Counted from the stretch's first letter, positions 35,155 to 46,699 are shown. The stretch is DNA of 64,000 nucleotides from Podarcis raffonei (GCF_027172205.1 NC_070605.1:42123804-42187803), one strand, 5' to 3'. Numbers and translations are program-made. Notes: generated from the letters alone by a model not told the origin.

Positions 35155-35205
35155 CTCTCTGTTGTGCAGGTGTGGGATGTTCTTGGGAAGTACTGGTTCC
35201 CCCAT
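35155..35205 (-). CDS. RCSD1: Candidate RCSD1 exon 1 (tentative)
   Basis: An ATG-initiated frame MGEPVLPKNIPHLHNRE reaches a donor GAG|GTAAAA in phase 0, which would join exon 2 in frame. The upstream minus-strand sequence is pyrimidine-rich with several GGAA (ETS-type) sites, compatible with a leukocyte/muscle promoter without CpG island. Against it: the mammalian protein begins MEERPAETN, which leaves room for only about two residues before exon 2. A rival is ATGGAA|GTATGT at 43329-43319, which would give M-E but has no promoter context. Transcript data would decide. Confidence 0.28.
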
Positions 35206-35209
35206 CCCC

Positions 35210-35620
35210 TTCCTCTTTGGAGCTTCCCTCTGTCTGCCTGGTCTGCCTGTACAAAGCCTTGCCACAGGCCGAAAAAAGAACACACACTTCTTGGGAGTGC
35301 TTAATATCCAAGCCCCAGCTCAGCTTAAAAACTGTCAGAGTCCTAAGTGGCCTGCACTAGAGAACCAGGAAGGCGGGGAGGTTGGGTGGGGGAGAGGAAG
35401 GGAGGGGGAAGGGGGGGAGGCAAAGCGATCAGGGTTTAAATTTAGACATGAATCTAAACAGATACTGGCTTTCTCAGAGAACGCAAGAGAGAAAAAGACA
35501 GCAAAGCAGCCTATGCACCCTGCTTATTTCCTTTATCCTCGCTCTTATTTCTCAATTTTCTCCTTCCTCTTCTTGCAGCTTCTTTTTCCGGTGAAGGGTG
35601 AAGAGTTTTTGTCCTGGCAT
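35210..35620 (-). promoter_or_regulatory. Possible RCSD1 promoter region
   Basis: This region is purine/pyrimidine-asymmetric. The plus strand carries GGGAGAGGAAGGGAGGGGG at 35389-35408 and nearby; the minus strand has several AGAGGAAG-type ETS-like sites. It lies just upstream of the candidate exon 1. No TATA box or CpG island is visible. The call depends entirely on that exon. Confidence 0.2.
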
Positions 35621-36851
35621 CTCATCATTTTACTGTATTCTGCCCCTACGTGGGCCAGCAAAAGTGGAGGCTCTTGTTTTCGTGGGAGTGGGTATAACAA
35701 GGTCAAATGCATATATTGTGTCATAAATAGATGGGTGAGAAACAAGACTTATCCCATGGACCTTTTTCCTTGTTATCCGTTGCATTGTACAAAGGGTTTA
35801 GGCACCAGGGAAAAGAAGGCCTCACAGTTCGGGAGTGAAAATATTCCACGTATGCTACACTTCTTCCTCACCCTGCAAGAGATTAGGTAAGGTGCAGATC
35901 TTTTATTTAGGTCATGGTAGAGTTAAAACATATACACAGAGAAAAATGTGCCAAACTTTTGTTCATTCTGACAGCACCTCTGCCAAGTGTCACTCACTGA
36001 GGTGACAGTGAGGAGAACTCAAGAACAAGTTAGAAAGCAACTTTTGTAGCAATAATGCCACCTCTTGAATTCTCCCATATTCTAGTTCTGGGCTAGAAGA
36101 GAGAAAAAATAGTTTTAGAAGTATTTTCTGAAAGGCATTACTTCTTTTTCCACTGCATTGTTGAGACCCTATTTAGCTGTGTCAAGGAAAGCTTCCTAAA
36201 GACAAGTAGATTAGGGTTAACTAGAAGGCATATTACAGCTATAATTGTACTCTGATTATTTTGTTAAATTGCAGCATGGTTTTTCTTGTTGCAAATGCTA
36301 GGGGCCTAAAATAATATAATTTTATTCCTCACACATTTGGCATGACTGCAACGATAACTGGAACAGAGTTTCTTTCTACCACCATGAATTCTGGATGGCC
36401 ATCAAAGCCACTAGATATTTGGAGCCAGTCTTGCTATTTCTTCCCTCCTCAATTTTCAGGATGATGTAACACCACCCTATTATAGGAACTGTTTTGCGGC
36501 AGTTTCTCACACAGAATGCAAAGGATTGATTCACACTGTCAAATTCTTTGTGCAAATTTGCACCATACATTTAAAGCACCTTATATGTCATGGCTTGCCC
36601 AATGGAATCCTGGGAACTATTATGTGAGTGTTGTTGCTGACAGACCTCTCACAGTCACAATTCTCAGCAGCCTTAAGAAACTACAGCTCTCAGCATTTGT
36701 TGTGGGAAGTCATGAATCTTAAGATGGTATAAGAGTGCTTTAAATGTATAGTAAAGAACGTGATCAAATATACAGCTACCTGGAGCAGATTAACGATGTA
36801 TGCACATGAAGCCAGCAGCCACCTCTGTGATCACACCCTTTGGAAACAGTA

Positions 36852-36941
36852 CATAGCTGTCAACGTTTCCCATTTTTTAAGGGAAATTCCCTTATTCCAA
36901 ATAAGATTTCCCTTAAAAAAAGGGAAAAGTTGACAGCTATG
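36852..36941. mobile_element. 90-bp hairpin MITE
   Basis: An almost perfect palindrome: CATAGCTGTCAAC at the left, GTTGACAGCTATG at the right, with TTTTTTAAGGGAAATT and AATTTCCCTTAAAAAA-like inner arms meeting at CCAAATAAG. It is flanked by a perfect 8-bp duplication AAACAGTA (36844-36851 and 36942-36949), which points to hAT-type insertion. Confidence 0.85.
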
Positions 36942-37784
36942 AAACAGTATAGCAGTAATCACAAAAATGGCCTAATTCAGATTAGCCTTTCACCACACGT
37001 GTGTGCCAAATTGCATGAAATAATTTGGAGAGAAGTAGCCCTTTGTGTCTTAGTGAGGAGTTGCCTTGCACCCAGTCCAACCACTGATTCATTCAATCCC
37101 ACACTGTCTACACTGGTGGGCATGGTGGAAGAGGAGATAGTCCCACAAGGTGGGGAATATGAGAAAGTAGGACAAGCCCCAAGCAGGGAAAGTATATTCA
37201 TAATCAGGAATTTTGATGATAATTTTCACCTGAAGCAACAGATACAAAACTTTGTTTCCCAGGGTCAAATTTGGCATGCTGTTAATTGCAGGAATGCAAT
37301 CAATGTGCATGCCTGAAAAAGTGCAAATAGTAGAAGTAGGGGAGGTCAGCAGCAGGACTGCAGGGGGAAGGAGAGGGAGAGTTTAACCCTTTCCCTTACT
37401 GTGATTCCATAACTCATGCACACACTCCATTGCTATTTACCTCAGGAGGAAGCCTCCATCAGCACTGTTGCATCTAAGTTTTCTCCAATATTTTCTGTTT
37501 TTTAACTCAAAACACTCTGAGACTACAGTTTCAGTTCCAGGAACTCCTAGCAAAATAATGACATTTTAGAGCAGGTGATAGTGGGAGGAGGAGCATGCAG
37601 ATAAAGGGAAGAGATAGGTTCACACAAACTATCACCAAGCACATCACAAGCCAACAAAGACTTCTTTACCCTGGCATTTGAACCTGACCTTAGATAGATT
37701 GATTCACCATATTATTGTGTCTGCAGTTTGTTTAGAACTTATTTTAATATTGTGTTTTAAATGGTTGTAACATGTCCTGAGACA

Positions 37785-37990
37785 TTATTATTTATTAAAT
37801 TTCCATACCATCCTTCACCTGGGTTTACACTATAAAAACAGAAAAATACACAACATAGCAACAAACAAAACAATACTCCCCCCAGTTTAAAAGGCCATAA
37901 ATTGTTTAACTAGCCAAAGGCCTAGGTGAAGAGGAATGTTTTTGCCTGGTGCTTATGTGAAGAGTGGGTAATAAATTGCATAAATAAATA
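37785..37990 (-). mobile_element. L2-clade LINE 3' end
   Basis: Plus-strand view: TTATTATTTATTAAATTTCC, then ATACCATCCTTCACCTGGG, A-rich 3'UTR, and GCCAAAGGCCTAGGTGAAGAG. Same family as 16140-16600, shorter and more decayed. Confidence 0.6.
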
Positions 37991-38579
37991 ATGGCCAAAG
38001 GGGCAAGGGTTAATCATCCCCTTCCTCAGCTATTTTTCCACTTCCAAGCGTAGCCTCTGAATGCTAGGTTTTTTTAATTGCAAAAGCATTGGGGGGAAAG
38101 ACACAAGCTACTGTATGTTTTGCTTAGGCCTTAGGTGCTTTCCTCAGATGGTATGTCCTCATTCCACAGACTCTAATCCTTGCAAGGGGATAAGAACAAC
38201 TTTTTTACCCTTTCAAAACAAGGCAAGTTGCATGGCAACCGCAACAGCGCTGAATACAGGACTGTGGGTGAAGGGTATGTTATCTTTTTCTAGCAGTTCC
38301 TTTTGCTAGATCTCAGCAGGCAGCTTCCTCTTCTTGACGTAAGAAGCACACGACAAAGAAGCTGAAGCAGAGCAGGAGTGGAATGAAACTTCTGGTAGCT
38401 CAGCTCTGCCATACTGAGATACATAACCTCATTGTCTGGTCTTGTGACCAACCATTACCAGGTCGAAACACTAGGACTGCAGTCTTTAATTGATTGGATC
38501 AACTAATTTGATTTTGATTATGTAATTTCTATACTGTTTAATACAGTAAAAAAGATCTGTAAGTGGTACACACAACCAT

Positions 38580-38740
38580 ACACCTTCATCTGCCTCTGCT
38601 GCAACAGAACATGTCTCTCCCGTATTGGTCACTACAGCAACAGCAGGTGCTGTAAGCTTCCGAAAGTTTGACTTCAGCCTCAAAGCTGCACTCCTCCACT
38701 GTATCCCGAGACAGATGGATGCCAACCAAGATCTGTAAGC
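38580..38740 (-). repeat. Unassigned dispersed repeat, copy 2
   Basis: The minus strand contains GTTGGCATCCATCTGTCTCG followed by GGATACAGTGGAGGAG, shared with the copy at 32720-32765. About 100 further bases continue beyond the shared part. I cannot name the family. An (AAAT)n run follows at 38819-38853. Confidence 0.45.
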
Positions 38741-38818
38741 AGTGTACAAATAGCTGAAGCGACAACAAAATATCACAAAAATATGCAGTTACATATAAAA
38801 ATGTTAGATTAATACAAA

Positions 38819-38853
38819 ATAACTAATAAATAAATAAATAAATAAATAAATAT
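38819..38853. repeat. (AAAT)n microsatellite
   Basis: About eight tandem AAAT units. Confidence 0.9.
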
Positions 38854-39705
38854 CAATTCATTTTCCTTCTGGTGCACCGTCCCTCTGTGTCTTCAGGTTA
38901 TATATCGCCCAGGGTCTGAACAAAATCACAGCTCACCCACAAAATTCTCGGAATGAGAAGAGTTCCTGGAAACAGCGGACATCACCTTAGCCTCTTACTC
39001 TAGACTTACTTTTTATGGGCAGGCCCAAGGTGGATGGTACTTCCTCAGGCTGCTTCCTCAGGCAGCTGTGTCCTATTCAACTGTACTATCTACACCTAGT
39101 TCCAGATGCAGCAGGTTTGTTTAGTTTTCCAGGGGTTCCAGAGGGTGGGAAAAGGGCTCCCCCTCCACTCACAGCTCTCTTTTTTTTCACCCTCTGTCCT
39201 CTACTCCTCTTCCTCCAACTGCAGCTTTAATTGCAGGTTAAAATTTAGTTTTCTGGCTGAGCCATGAAAAAGAAACATACAGATGGCATTGCCTACCAGT
39301 TTTTATCCCAACCCAGCACACACTTTGCATTCAGAACAAAATGCCTTGCAGTGTTTCTAAGAAACTACAGAGAATCCAAGCTGAGTAGTTTTAGAGAGAT
39401 TTCATGTGAGCCATCCAAATCTGGGCACCAGAGATAGTGTAGGATCAGATCTACTTAAGAACAAGTCTGGACATCAAACAAAATGTTGCAGCTAACGGGT
39501 TGCAAACATACTCTACAAAAAGGGCACTGCACTTTCCCCCACTTCCATTTTCAGATATTCTACATTTTGTGGCTACTGTGCATGCTCATTTCTTATTGCA
39601 ATTTTGGTGGTTTTTTGTTTTGCTCATTTAAGGTTTTTTAAAGTTCTTTTTTTTTGGGGGGGGTACTTCTATTAACCCCGACGTTTCCCATAACATAATT
39701 ATACT

Positions 39706-40314
39706 GAGTGCTTTTTTCCCGCCAGAGCGCATTTTCGGCACCTCTGAGATGGGTGCTGTTGTAGGCTGCCACTCTCCTCACCCCCTTCTTGCCTTTACGT
39801 ACTTCTGGGAAGCCTCAAGCGATCTTTTCAAGTCAAAGCAGAAGCTGGCCAGTGTTTGCAAGCCTACACTTTTTTTTAGATCTATGACTCCACCTAGCTC
39901 CTAACCACTCCTAGCTGCGATTGGTCAGGCTACGGGGTGGGGCCAATTCATATTTCCTTTTCTTTAATCCACCTCCCATGTAGTGGTGGCAGGTTTTAAG
40001 CTTTCTAGCCAGGCCTCTACCATTGCACATATGTGCATTTGCGTAGGGTCCTTTGCAGCTGCCCTAGCCATCTTCCTGAATCAAAGGGAATGAGGGAGGT
40101 GTGGGCGCATTGATTTGACCTGCACCAGAACCAGGGGTGACCCCCAAACCAGCTAGGGAGATAGCTTGCTGTAGTTTTAGTACCTCTGCAGACAGTGAAA
40201 AATGGCTGTTGTCAAACTGGCATCTGTTCATGGCTGCCCCGAGTCGCCCAACAACTTACTGTAAAAATTTCATGGTCAGTTCTGGCACCTATTTTTCTTG
40301 GGGGGAAAGCACTG
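39706..40314. mobile_element. Possible 0.6-kb DNA transposon fossil
   Basis: The left end reads AGTGCTTTTTTCCC and the right end GGGGGGAAAGCACTG, roughly inverted. The right end also contains TTCTGGCACCTATTTTTCTTG, the complement of the short repeat at 5046-5102. Flanks ATTATACT and ATTATGTG agree at five of eight bases only. It carries no recognisable frame. Confidence 0.4.
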
Positions 40315-43300
40315 ATTATGTGCCCTCCTGTTTCTCAGTGATCCCCATTTTGGCTTAGTTCTGCTGCACTCATCACCTGAGGTCACTATTATAGGGACTA
40401 ATGTCACTAGAATACTGAAAACACATTTAAATCTCTCCTTTACAGTCTAAACTTTGCAGTTTTTCATTGAGAGAATGGAAAAGTTGTCTGTTCTGAGGTC
40501 AACCCCAAAACTCAACGTCAAATTATGACTTCCTCTGTTCCCATACAACTGAGAAAAAGAGGATAAGGAAACCTTTTCTCCTCAGAACAACCCCTCCAGA
40601 AGAAAATATGAAAGTCACAACAATGAGAGCCTGTTTTAACACGTCAGTCAGCAGCTTTTACCCTAAGCTGGGCACTGACGCTTAGAGTAACACCCAATAG
40701 GAAGGGCAGCATAAACTATTCCTTAAATGGGTAGACGGAATCTGCCCTTCCATCATGCTTTTATACGACAGACCAAAATAATTCTTCCTAACACTATTAT
40801 AGTATTTACTGCAACAAAAGCAAGCAAAACCGTTCCCAACTGTTATTTAATTTGGATATAAGAGCGAGCATGCAAGGACTTGATAAAATGTCTGGTCTAT
40901 TTCTAAAGTGATTTGTTTGGGGCTTGAATTGTCATTGGAACTGGAATTTGCTCTGAATTAGTGAAGGCTGTGTGTGCGTTGGTGTATTATTTGGCTGCTA
41001 GTTTGCACAGCACTTGCCAGCAACAACATTACTAAGCAGCAGTGATCAGGTTTCCATCTAGATGTTGAACAGGGCAAGAAGCTGGCATTTGACCACTCAC
41101 TGTTCCTACCTAAATCTTCTGTTACTAAAGAAGAGAGAGTGCCACAACAGAAGGGGATTTGTATTTTGTAGCTTAATGAACTCACAAGCTAACATCCTGT
41201 TTTTGTCCAGAGAGTACGAGTCTTTAACCCTTCTCTGATAACACCCACAGGAAATAAATATGAGCAAGTTTTTAATATGGGAATTTTGTTTTTTAACTCA
41301 AAGACTGGCCAACTGCCTATCTTTAAATATCTTTCCCATTTACTAGCCAAATTAGCACTGCAAATCTCTGGGGACATAGTTGCAAGAAATTATATTAGTT
41401 GGAAATGTTTGTACTACTGCTATTTTTAAATGACATTCTGCAGCTGCACTTAAGCATATATAGCACTACAGAGAATGTAGCATTGCAGATGCCCGCCACT
41501 TTTCAAAGGACAGCAGGTTACTTTGAACCGAAATGTAGTACTCAGACGAAATTAAAATATTTAGAGTATAGTCCGGTCACTTCTAGATAATCTGTTTGTT
41601 GATAATTTATTCTCATTTGTTTGCATAAAGCTTGGGGTAAGGTCATATGACAGCTGTGTCAAGCAACTGTTATCCTACACTTTTCAGTGCATTTCCCCCC
41701 TGTCACTTTCCTAACTGCAAAAAGGCCAACCCCCACCCCTAAAAAAGCAGGCATGTTTGTACAAGAACACCAAATCTACTTTAACTGTACAACTTGGATT
41801 TACTGGTGAATCCCACCCACAAATAGTGACAATTGGGTGCAACATTAGGCTAAATGTTTTTACCCAATTTAGTTTCTAACTGACCCCGCAAAAACCAGGG
41901 ACATGCTATGTTGAAAATACTATCTTGAAGATAAACCCTGGACTCAGGATGCCTTGTAAACGATTCTTACTCCCAGGATCACTCAGTCAGGAGTTCCAAC
42001 TTGGCCTCCTTGGGAGCCCTGGGCTGGGGTGCCATGCAATGTACATGGCCCTGGCACCAAAATTTGTGGGTGTCCGGCCGCTTCATGGGGAATTTTGTGG
42101 GTGCTTGGGCACCCAAGGCCCCAGGGAGCTGGCACCTATGCACTCAGGTGTGACAGAGAAGGGTCCCCTGTTTGCATTTCTAATGTAATCTGCATGCCAA
42201 CTGTGGCAGTTTTTAGACTAAAGATGACTTTAGATTTCAGGATTACCACTATGGCTCATTTTGCCAGACTAATATTTATGCTTAAAAATCCTTTGAAAAA
42301 CAGTGACAATGAGTTTATATTCTGTGTGCTTTGACTGGAGTTTCAGACAAAAAGCCAGCTGCAATGTTTGCAAAGGATTTCAGTACCACAGTATTTAGAG
42401 TAATGTTTATGCAACTATCTAATTGTGACAGAACAGGAAATGCCTGTCGTTACGGATATTGAGTGTATCAGCATATGAGCTCTCACGTGGTATAGGAAAA
42501 TACAGCACTTAAAGAACCTAACTTTCAGACACTGCTATATTACCAGTCAGATTCATCTATCACATACTGCAACAAAAGAAAAGTAAAAGGGTTTAATCTT
42601 ACTGGCTGTCATCTGTATAGACAGAGTTGGCCCCGCTCACAGACTGACCACTATCAAAGACTGCATAGGGATTATATAGGCAAAGAGAGGCTCATATTCA
42701 TGAACTGATTAATGCTGTCCAGACAGGAAGTTGGCCCAGCATATGAGGCGGTGTTCTCTCTTTCTCTTTCTCTCTTAAAAGAAAAAAAAAAGCTCAAACT
42801 TATTCCACAGAAAAACTAGACACATTATACTAGAACTGAGGGAGAGACGGGTTGTGTTATCAGCAGAGGAGGCTGACCAAGCCCCAGAAAAAGCTGGGGG
42901 TGGTGGGCAAATAACTTGCTTTGATGGCTATCAGACAGATACAGTGGCATTGTGTAATGCAGAATTAAGGCCGGGGCAATAACAATGTTATCCTGAAAGA
43001 AGGCAGAGCCTGCCTATGATGGAATCCAGTTATCTGGACACAGGGCTGGACTGGCTCAACTCACAAAGGAAACAGGCTGTCCAGAGAGTGGGCTGGTCCT
43101 TCCCATTAAGGGACTGTTTATCTGGAGAGAAGGAGGAGGTTATCCGGATACAGATGGCTTTGTCCAGAGCAAGAACGATTTCAGGATGCTGGGCTGGCCC
43201 AGCTCAGAGGATATTTGTTCTAATAGCTGAAAAGATCAAGCAGAAACTGCATTAGGCAATGCTGCAGCACATTGTGCAAAGGCTTTGAAACAGCATTTCT

Positions 43301-43550
43301 CTTGTGAAACAGTAGAAACATACTTCCATATGATAAGAAAGGGGGATTGATTATTACTTTATTTTAAAAAAAATATTACTTTGCCCTTCTGCTTTAAAAA
43401 GATGCTTAGAATAGCTACAATGACTGATAAAAATGGAAAAGCAGAATGAAAGCAATTCAATGCAACACAAAACCATAAAAAATTATAATACACAAACATA
43501 GCAGCAATATGATAAATAAACTGTAATACTATACAGTAAATATATCCAGC
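40315..43550. other. Intergenic stretch without recognised gene
   Basis: Short frames only. A low-copy-looking GC-rich patch (42000-42160: GGTGTCCGGCCGCTTC, GCACCCAAGGCCCCAGG) resembles a decayed repeat. The rest is unassigned. Confidence 0.5.
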
Positions 43551-43705
43551 CCCTATTTCCTAGCTCAGTTGGTAGAGCATGAGACTCTTAATCTCAGGGC
43601 CATGAGTTCGAGCCCCACATTGGGGAAAAGATTCCTGCATTGCAAGGGGTTGGACTAGATGACCCTTGTGGTCCCTTCCAATTCTATGATTCTGTGATAT
43701 GTCTC
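43551..43705 (+). mobile_element. tRNA-Lys-derived SINE with CR1-type tail
   Basis: The head TAGCTCAGTTGGTAGAGCAT, then GAGACTCTTAATCTCAGGG and GTTCGAGCCCC, is a tRNA-Lys(CTT) copy with intact A and B boxes. The tail GGTTGGACTAGATGACCCTT, then TCCCTTCCAATTCTATGA and TTCTGTGA, is the CR1 3' end. The tRNA part has acceptor-stem mismatches (CCTATTT), so it is a SINE rather than a functional tRNA gene. Confidence 0.85.
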
Positions 43706-44126
43706 TGAAACATGAACACTTCCTTCAGTTTCTTTGTTGGTCCCACATTATCTGCATGGAGAAAAGTGCAGGGAACATAGGAACGGGATTCTGGGTGCCT
43801 ATTCATTACTCATCTCTCTCATGCAAAGCAGTGTAACTGGGACCTCTCCAGTCCTGGGTCTATTAGCATTTCAGCCTGCTCTTGTCTCTGCCCTCTCTGC
43901 CCTCCCTTGAATCCACAGAGTACTGCGCAAGCTCTGCCTGCTATACTACTCCAGGACATCCGGAATGTATTTCTCAGGTGTGAAAACTCTGTGAAACTTG
44001 CCAGGTGCAGTTATTTCTATCACTCTAGCAACTTTTGAAACCACTCTGCCTTCTGTCTTGACAGAAGAATCCTTTCTTGCAAACCAAATTGTGAGAACAG
44101 CACCCTCTTGTGGCTGTAATCTTTTG

Positions 44127-44131
<5 letters not shown>

Positions 44132-44167
<36 letters not shown>
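44132..44167. repeat. (GA)18 microsatellite
   Basis: A nearly pure GA run of about 36 bases. Confidence 0.95.
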
Positions 44168-44170
<3 letters not shown>

Positions 44171-44273
44171 TGGGACTGATGGACGGACCCAAAATTCTCA
44201 ACTATGTAAGGATTATAGCTCCAAGAAGACACAATCATAATCACAAAATATTTAGCAAATGTAATAGTTATAT

Positions 44274-44332
44274 TTTCACTAGGTATTAAAGCTAGGAGTC
44301 TGATCTAATTTAATTGGGTAGATTACTTGATT
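44274..44332. repeat. Long imperfect direct repeat left of BovB
   Basis: Blocks 44274-44308 (35 bases, starting TTTCACTAGGTATTAAAG) and 44320-44332 (AGATTACTTGATT) are identical to 45906-45940 and 45962-45974. The 11 bases between them differ from the 21 bases in the right copy. Confidence 0.9.
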
Positions 44333-45905
44333 GTTGTTGTTTAGCCGTTTAGTCGTGTCCGACTCTTCGTGACCCCATGGACCAGAGCACGCCAGGCACT
44401 TCTGTCTTCTACTGCCTCCCGCAGTTTGGTCAGACTCATGTTTGCAGCTTCGAGAACACCATCCAACCATCTCATCCTCTGTTGACCCCTTCTTCTTGTG
44501 CCCTCAATCTTTCCCAACATCAGGGTCTTTTCCAGGGAGTCTTCTCTTCTCATGAGGTGGCCAAAGTATTGGAGCCTCAGCTTCAGGATCTGTCCTTCCA
44601 GTGAGCACTCAGGGCTGATTTCCTTCAGAATTGTTCTTCTTGCAGTCCATGGGACTCTCAAGAGTCTCCTCCAGCACCATAATTCAAAAGCATCAATTCT
44701 TCGGCGATCAGCCTTCTTTATGGTCCAGCTCTCGCTTCCATACATCACTACTGGGAAAACCATGGCTTTTACAATACGGACCTTTGTTGGCAAGGTGATG
44801 TCTCTGCTTTTTAAGATGTTGTCTAGGTTTGCCATCTCCTTTCACCCAAGGAGCAGGCGTCTTTTAATTTCGTGGCTGCTGTCACCATCTGCAGTGATCG
44901 TGGAGCCCAAGAAAGTAAAATCTCTCACTGCCTCCATTTCTTCCCCTTCTATTTGCCAGGAGGTGATGGGCCCAGTGGCCATGATCTTCGTTTTTTTGAT
45001 GTTGAGCTTCAGACCATATTTTGCGCTCTCCTCTTTCACCCTCATTAAAAGGTTCTTTAATTCCTCCTCACTTTCTGCCATCAAGGTTGTGTCATCTGCA
45101 TATCTGAGGTTGTTGATATTTCTTCCAGCGATCTTAATTCCGGCTTGGGATTCATCCAGCCCAGCCTTTCGCATGATGAATTCTGCATATAAGTTAAATA
45201 AGCAGGGAGACAATATACAGCCTTGTCGTACTCCTTTCCCAATTTTGAACCAATCCGTTGTTCCATATCCAGTTCTAACTGTAGCTTCTTGTCCCACATA
45301 GAGATTTCTCAGGAGACAGATGAGGTGATCAGGCACTCCCATTTTTTAAGAACTAGCCATAGTTTGCTGCGGTCGACATAGTCAAAGGCTTTTGCATAGT
45401 CAGTGAAGCAGAAGTAGATGTCTTTCTGGAACTCTCTAGCTTTCTCCATAATCCAGCGCATGTTTGCAATTTGGTCTCTGGTTCCTCTGCCCCTTCGAAA
45501 TCCAGCTTGCACTTCTGGGAGTTCTCGGTCCACATACTGCTTAAGCCTGCCTTGTAGAATTTTAAGCATAACCTTGCTAGCGTGTGAAATGAGTGCAATT
45601 GTGCGGTAGTTGGAGCATTCTTTGGCACTGCCCTTCTTTGGGATTGGGATGTAGACTGATCTTCTCCAATCCTCTGGCCACTGCTGAGTTTTCCAAATTT
45701 GCTGGCATATTGAATGTAGCACCTTAACAGCATCATCTTTTAAAATTTTAAATAGTTCAGCTGGAATATTATCACTTCCACTGGCCTTGTTATTAGCAGT
45801 GCTTTCTAAGGCCATTTGACTTCACTCTCCAGGATGTCTGGCTCAAGGTCGGCAACCACACTACCTGGGGTATACGAGACATCCATTTCTTTCTGGTATA
45901 GTTGA
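44333..45905 (-). mobile_element. BovB (RTE-clade) LINE, 5'-truncated
   Basis: The 3' end lies at the left: GTTGTTGTTTAGCCG tail with the GTGTCCGACTCTTCGTGACC signature. Read leftward, the reverse transcriptase carries YRTIALISHASKVMLKIL, QAGFRRGRGTRDQ, FTDYAKAFDYVDR, then the catalytic loop LRYADDTTLM, and ends in the BovB C-terminus (MYGSESWTIKKADRRRIDAF, GVTKSRTRLNG). Only about 1.57 kb of the usual 3.2 kb remains; the endonuclease part is missing. Breaks are few: a one-base loss in a G run near 45815, a one-base loss in an A run near 45345, and one in-frame TGA at 44844-44842 (probably CGA to TGA at a CpG). This is therefore a fairly young copy. Confidence 0.95.
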
Positions 45906-45974
45906 TTTCACTAGGTATTAAAGCTAGGAGTCTGATCTAAAACTCCATGGACAAAGACAACAGATTACTTGATT
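45906..45974. repeat. Long imperfect direct repeat right of BovB
   Basis: Partner of 44274-44332. It abuts the truncated 5' end of the LINE, as a target-site duplication would. Confidence 0.9.
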
Positions 45975-46699
45975 AAAACACTTCAAATGGTGCTCCTGAT
46001 TAATCAGTAAGCGGTTTTAATGTTTTAAAGAAATATTTTGAATATGTATAAGAATTACATTTTTTTAAATGGTGCTTGTCATTTGCAGAAGTTGTAAGTA
46101 AAAACAAACAAGTTCTGATCTATTGATTTGTAAGTCTGAGGGCAGGGACTCTTGCTCTCTCTTACTGATATGAGCCACTTTAGGAAACATTAATTATCTG
46201 AAAACCAGGTTGCCAATATAGTAAGTATTTTATTTTATTTTTACAAATCTGCTGACTAATAAAATGGTAGCACCTTTTAAGTCAATTAAATTATTGTAAT
46301 TGAAAAATCTGATTTATTAAAGGCTGCCCAACACACAAAATCCATCAGATGAGAGGCTCTAGGATCTGGCAGAAGCCCTGCTATGCTGGCAGGACTTGAG
46401 AGAAGTTGTTGGCAGGAGACACAGAGCTCATCCACACTTCCCAAACCTGGGGCTAGAAATCACGGGACAAATGGCAGTGTGGATGAGCCCAAAGGGTGGA
46501 ACCTTGGACTGTGAGATGATAGGCCTCTCGGGGTGCAGGGGTGATTTGGGTGTTGCTGCTGGGTATATGATGCAGTCAGCGGAGGAAGGGATTGGGGGGG
46601 TGTGTGGAGGAGGGATGGCTGATAATTAGTGCATGCAGTATTTCTCCTGATGGGCTCAGGTGCATGCTGAATGTGTGTGGAGGCTCGCCTCTTTGTAAT

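Larger units (their letters stand above)
34898..35890 (+). other. Unexplained 330-codon open frame
   Basis: This is the longest open frame in the window outside the transposon remains. It starts MTDSEVNELPHTLGHKQIPE. It has a glycine/glutamate low-complexity patch from a GGGAGG-rich tract (about residues 155-175) and an aromatic run (YFSIFSFLFLQLLF) near residues 222-235. I recognise no family or domain. It lies antisense to the candidate RCSD1 exon 1 and its flank. An open run of this length is unlikely by chance in AT-rich DNA, but its residue makeup does not look like a folded protein. It could be a chance frame or part of an unrecognised transcript. Confidence 0.2.

Noticed and set aside
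43551-43624. Functional tRNA-Lys gene
   Set aside because: The acceptor stem is mismatched and the sequence runs directly into a CR1-type tail, the structure of a SINE.
44498-45301. 267-codon plus-strand frame
   Set aside because: It is the antisense of the BovB reverse transcriptase.
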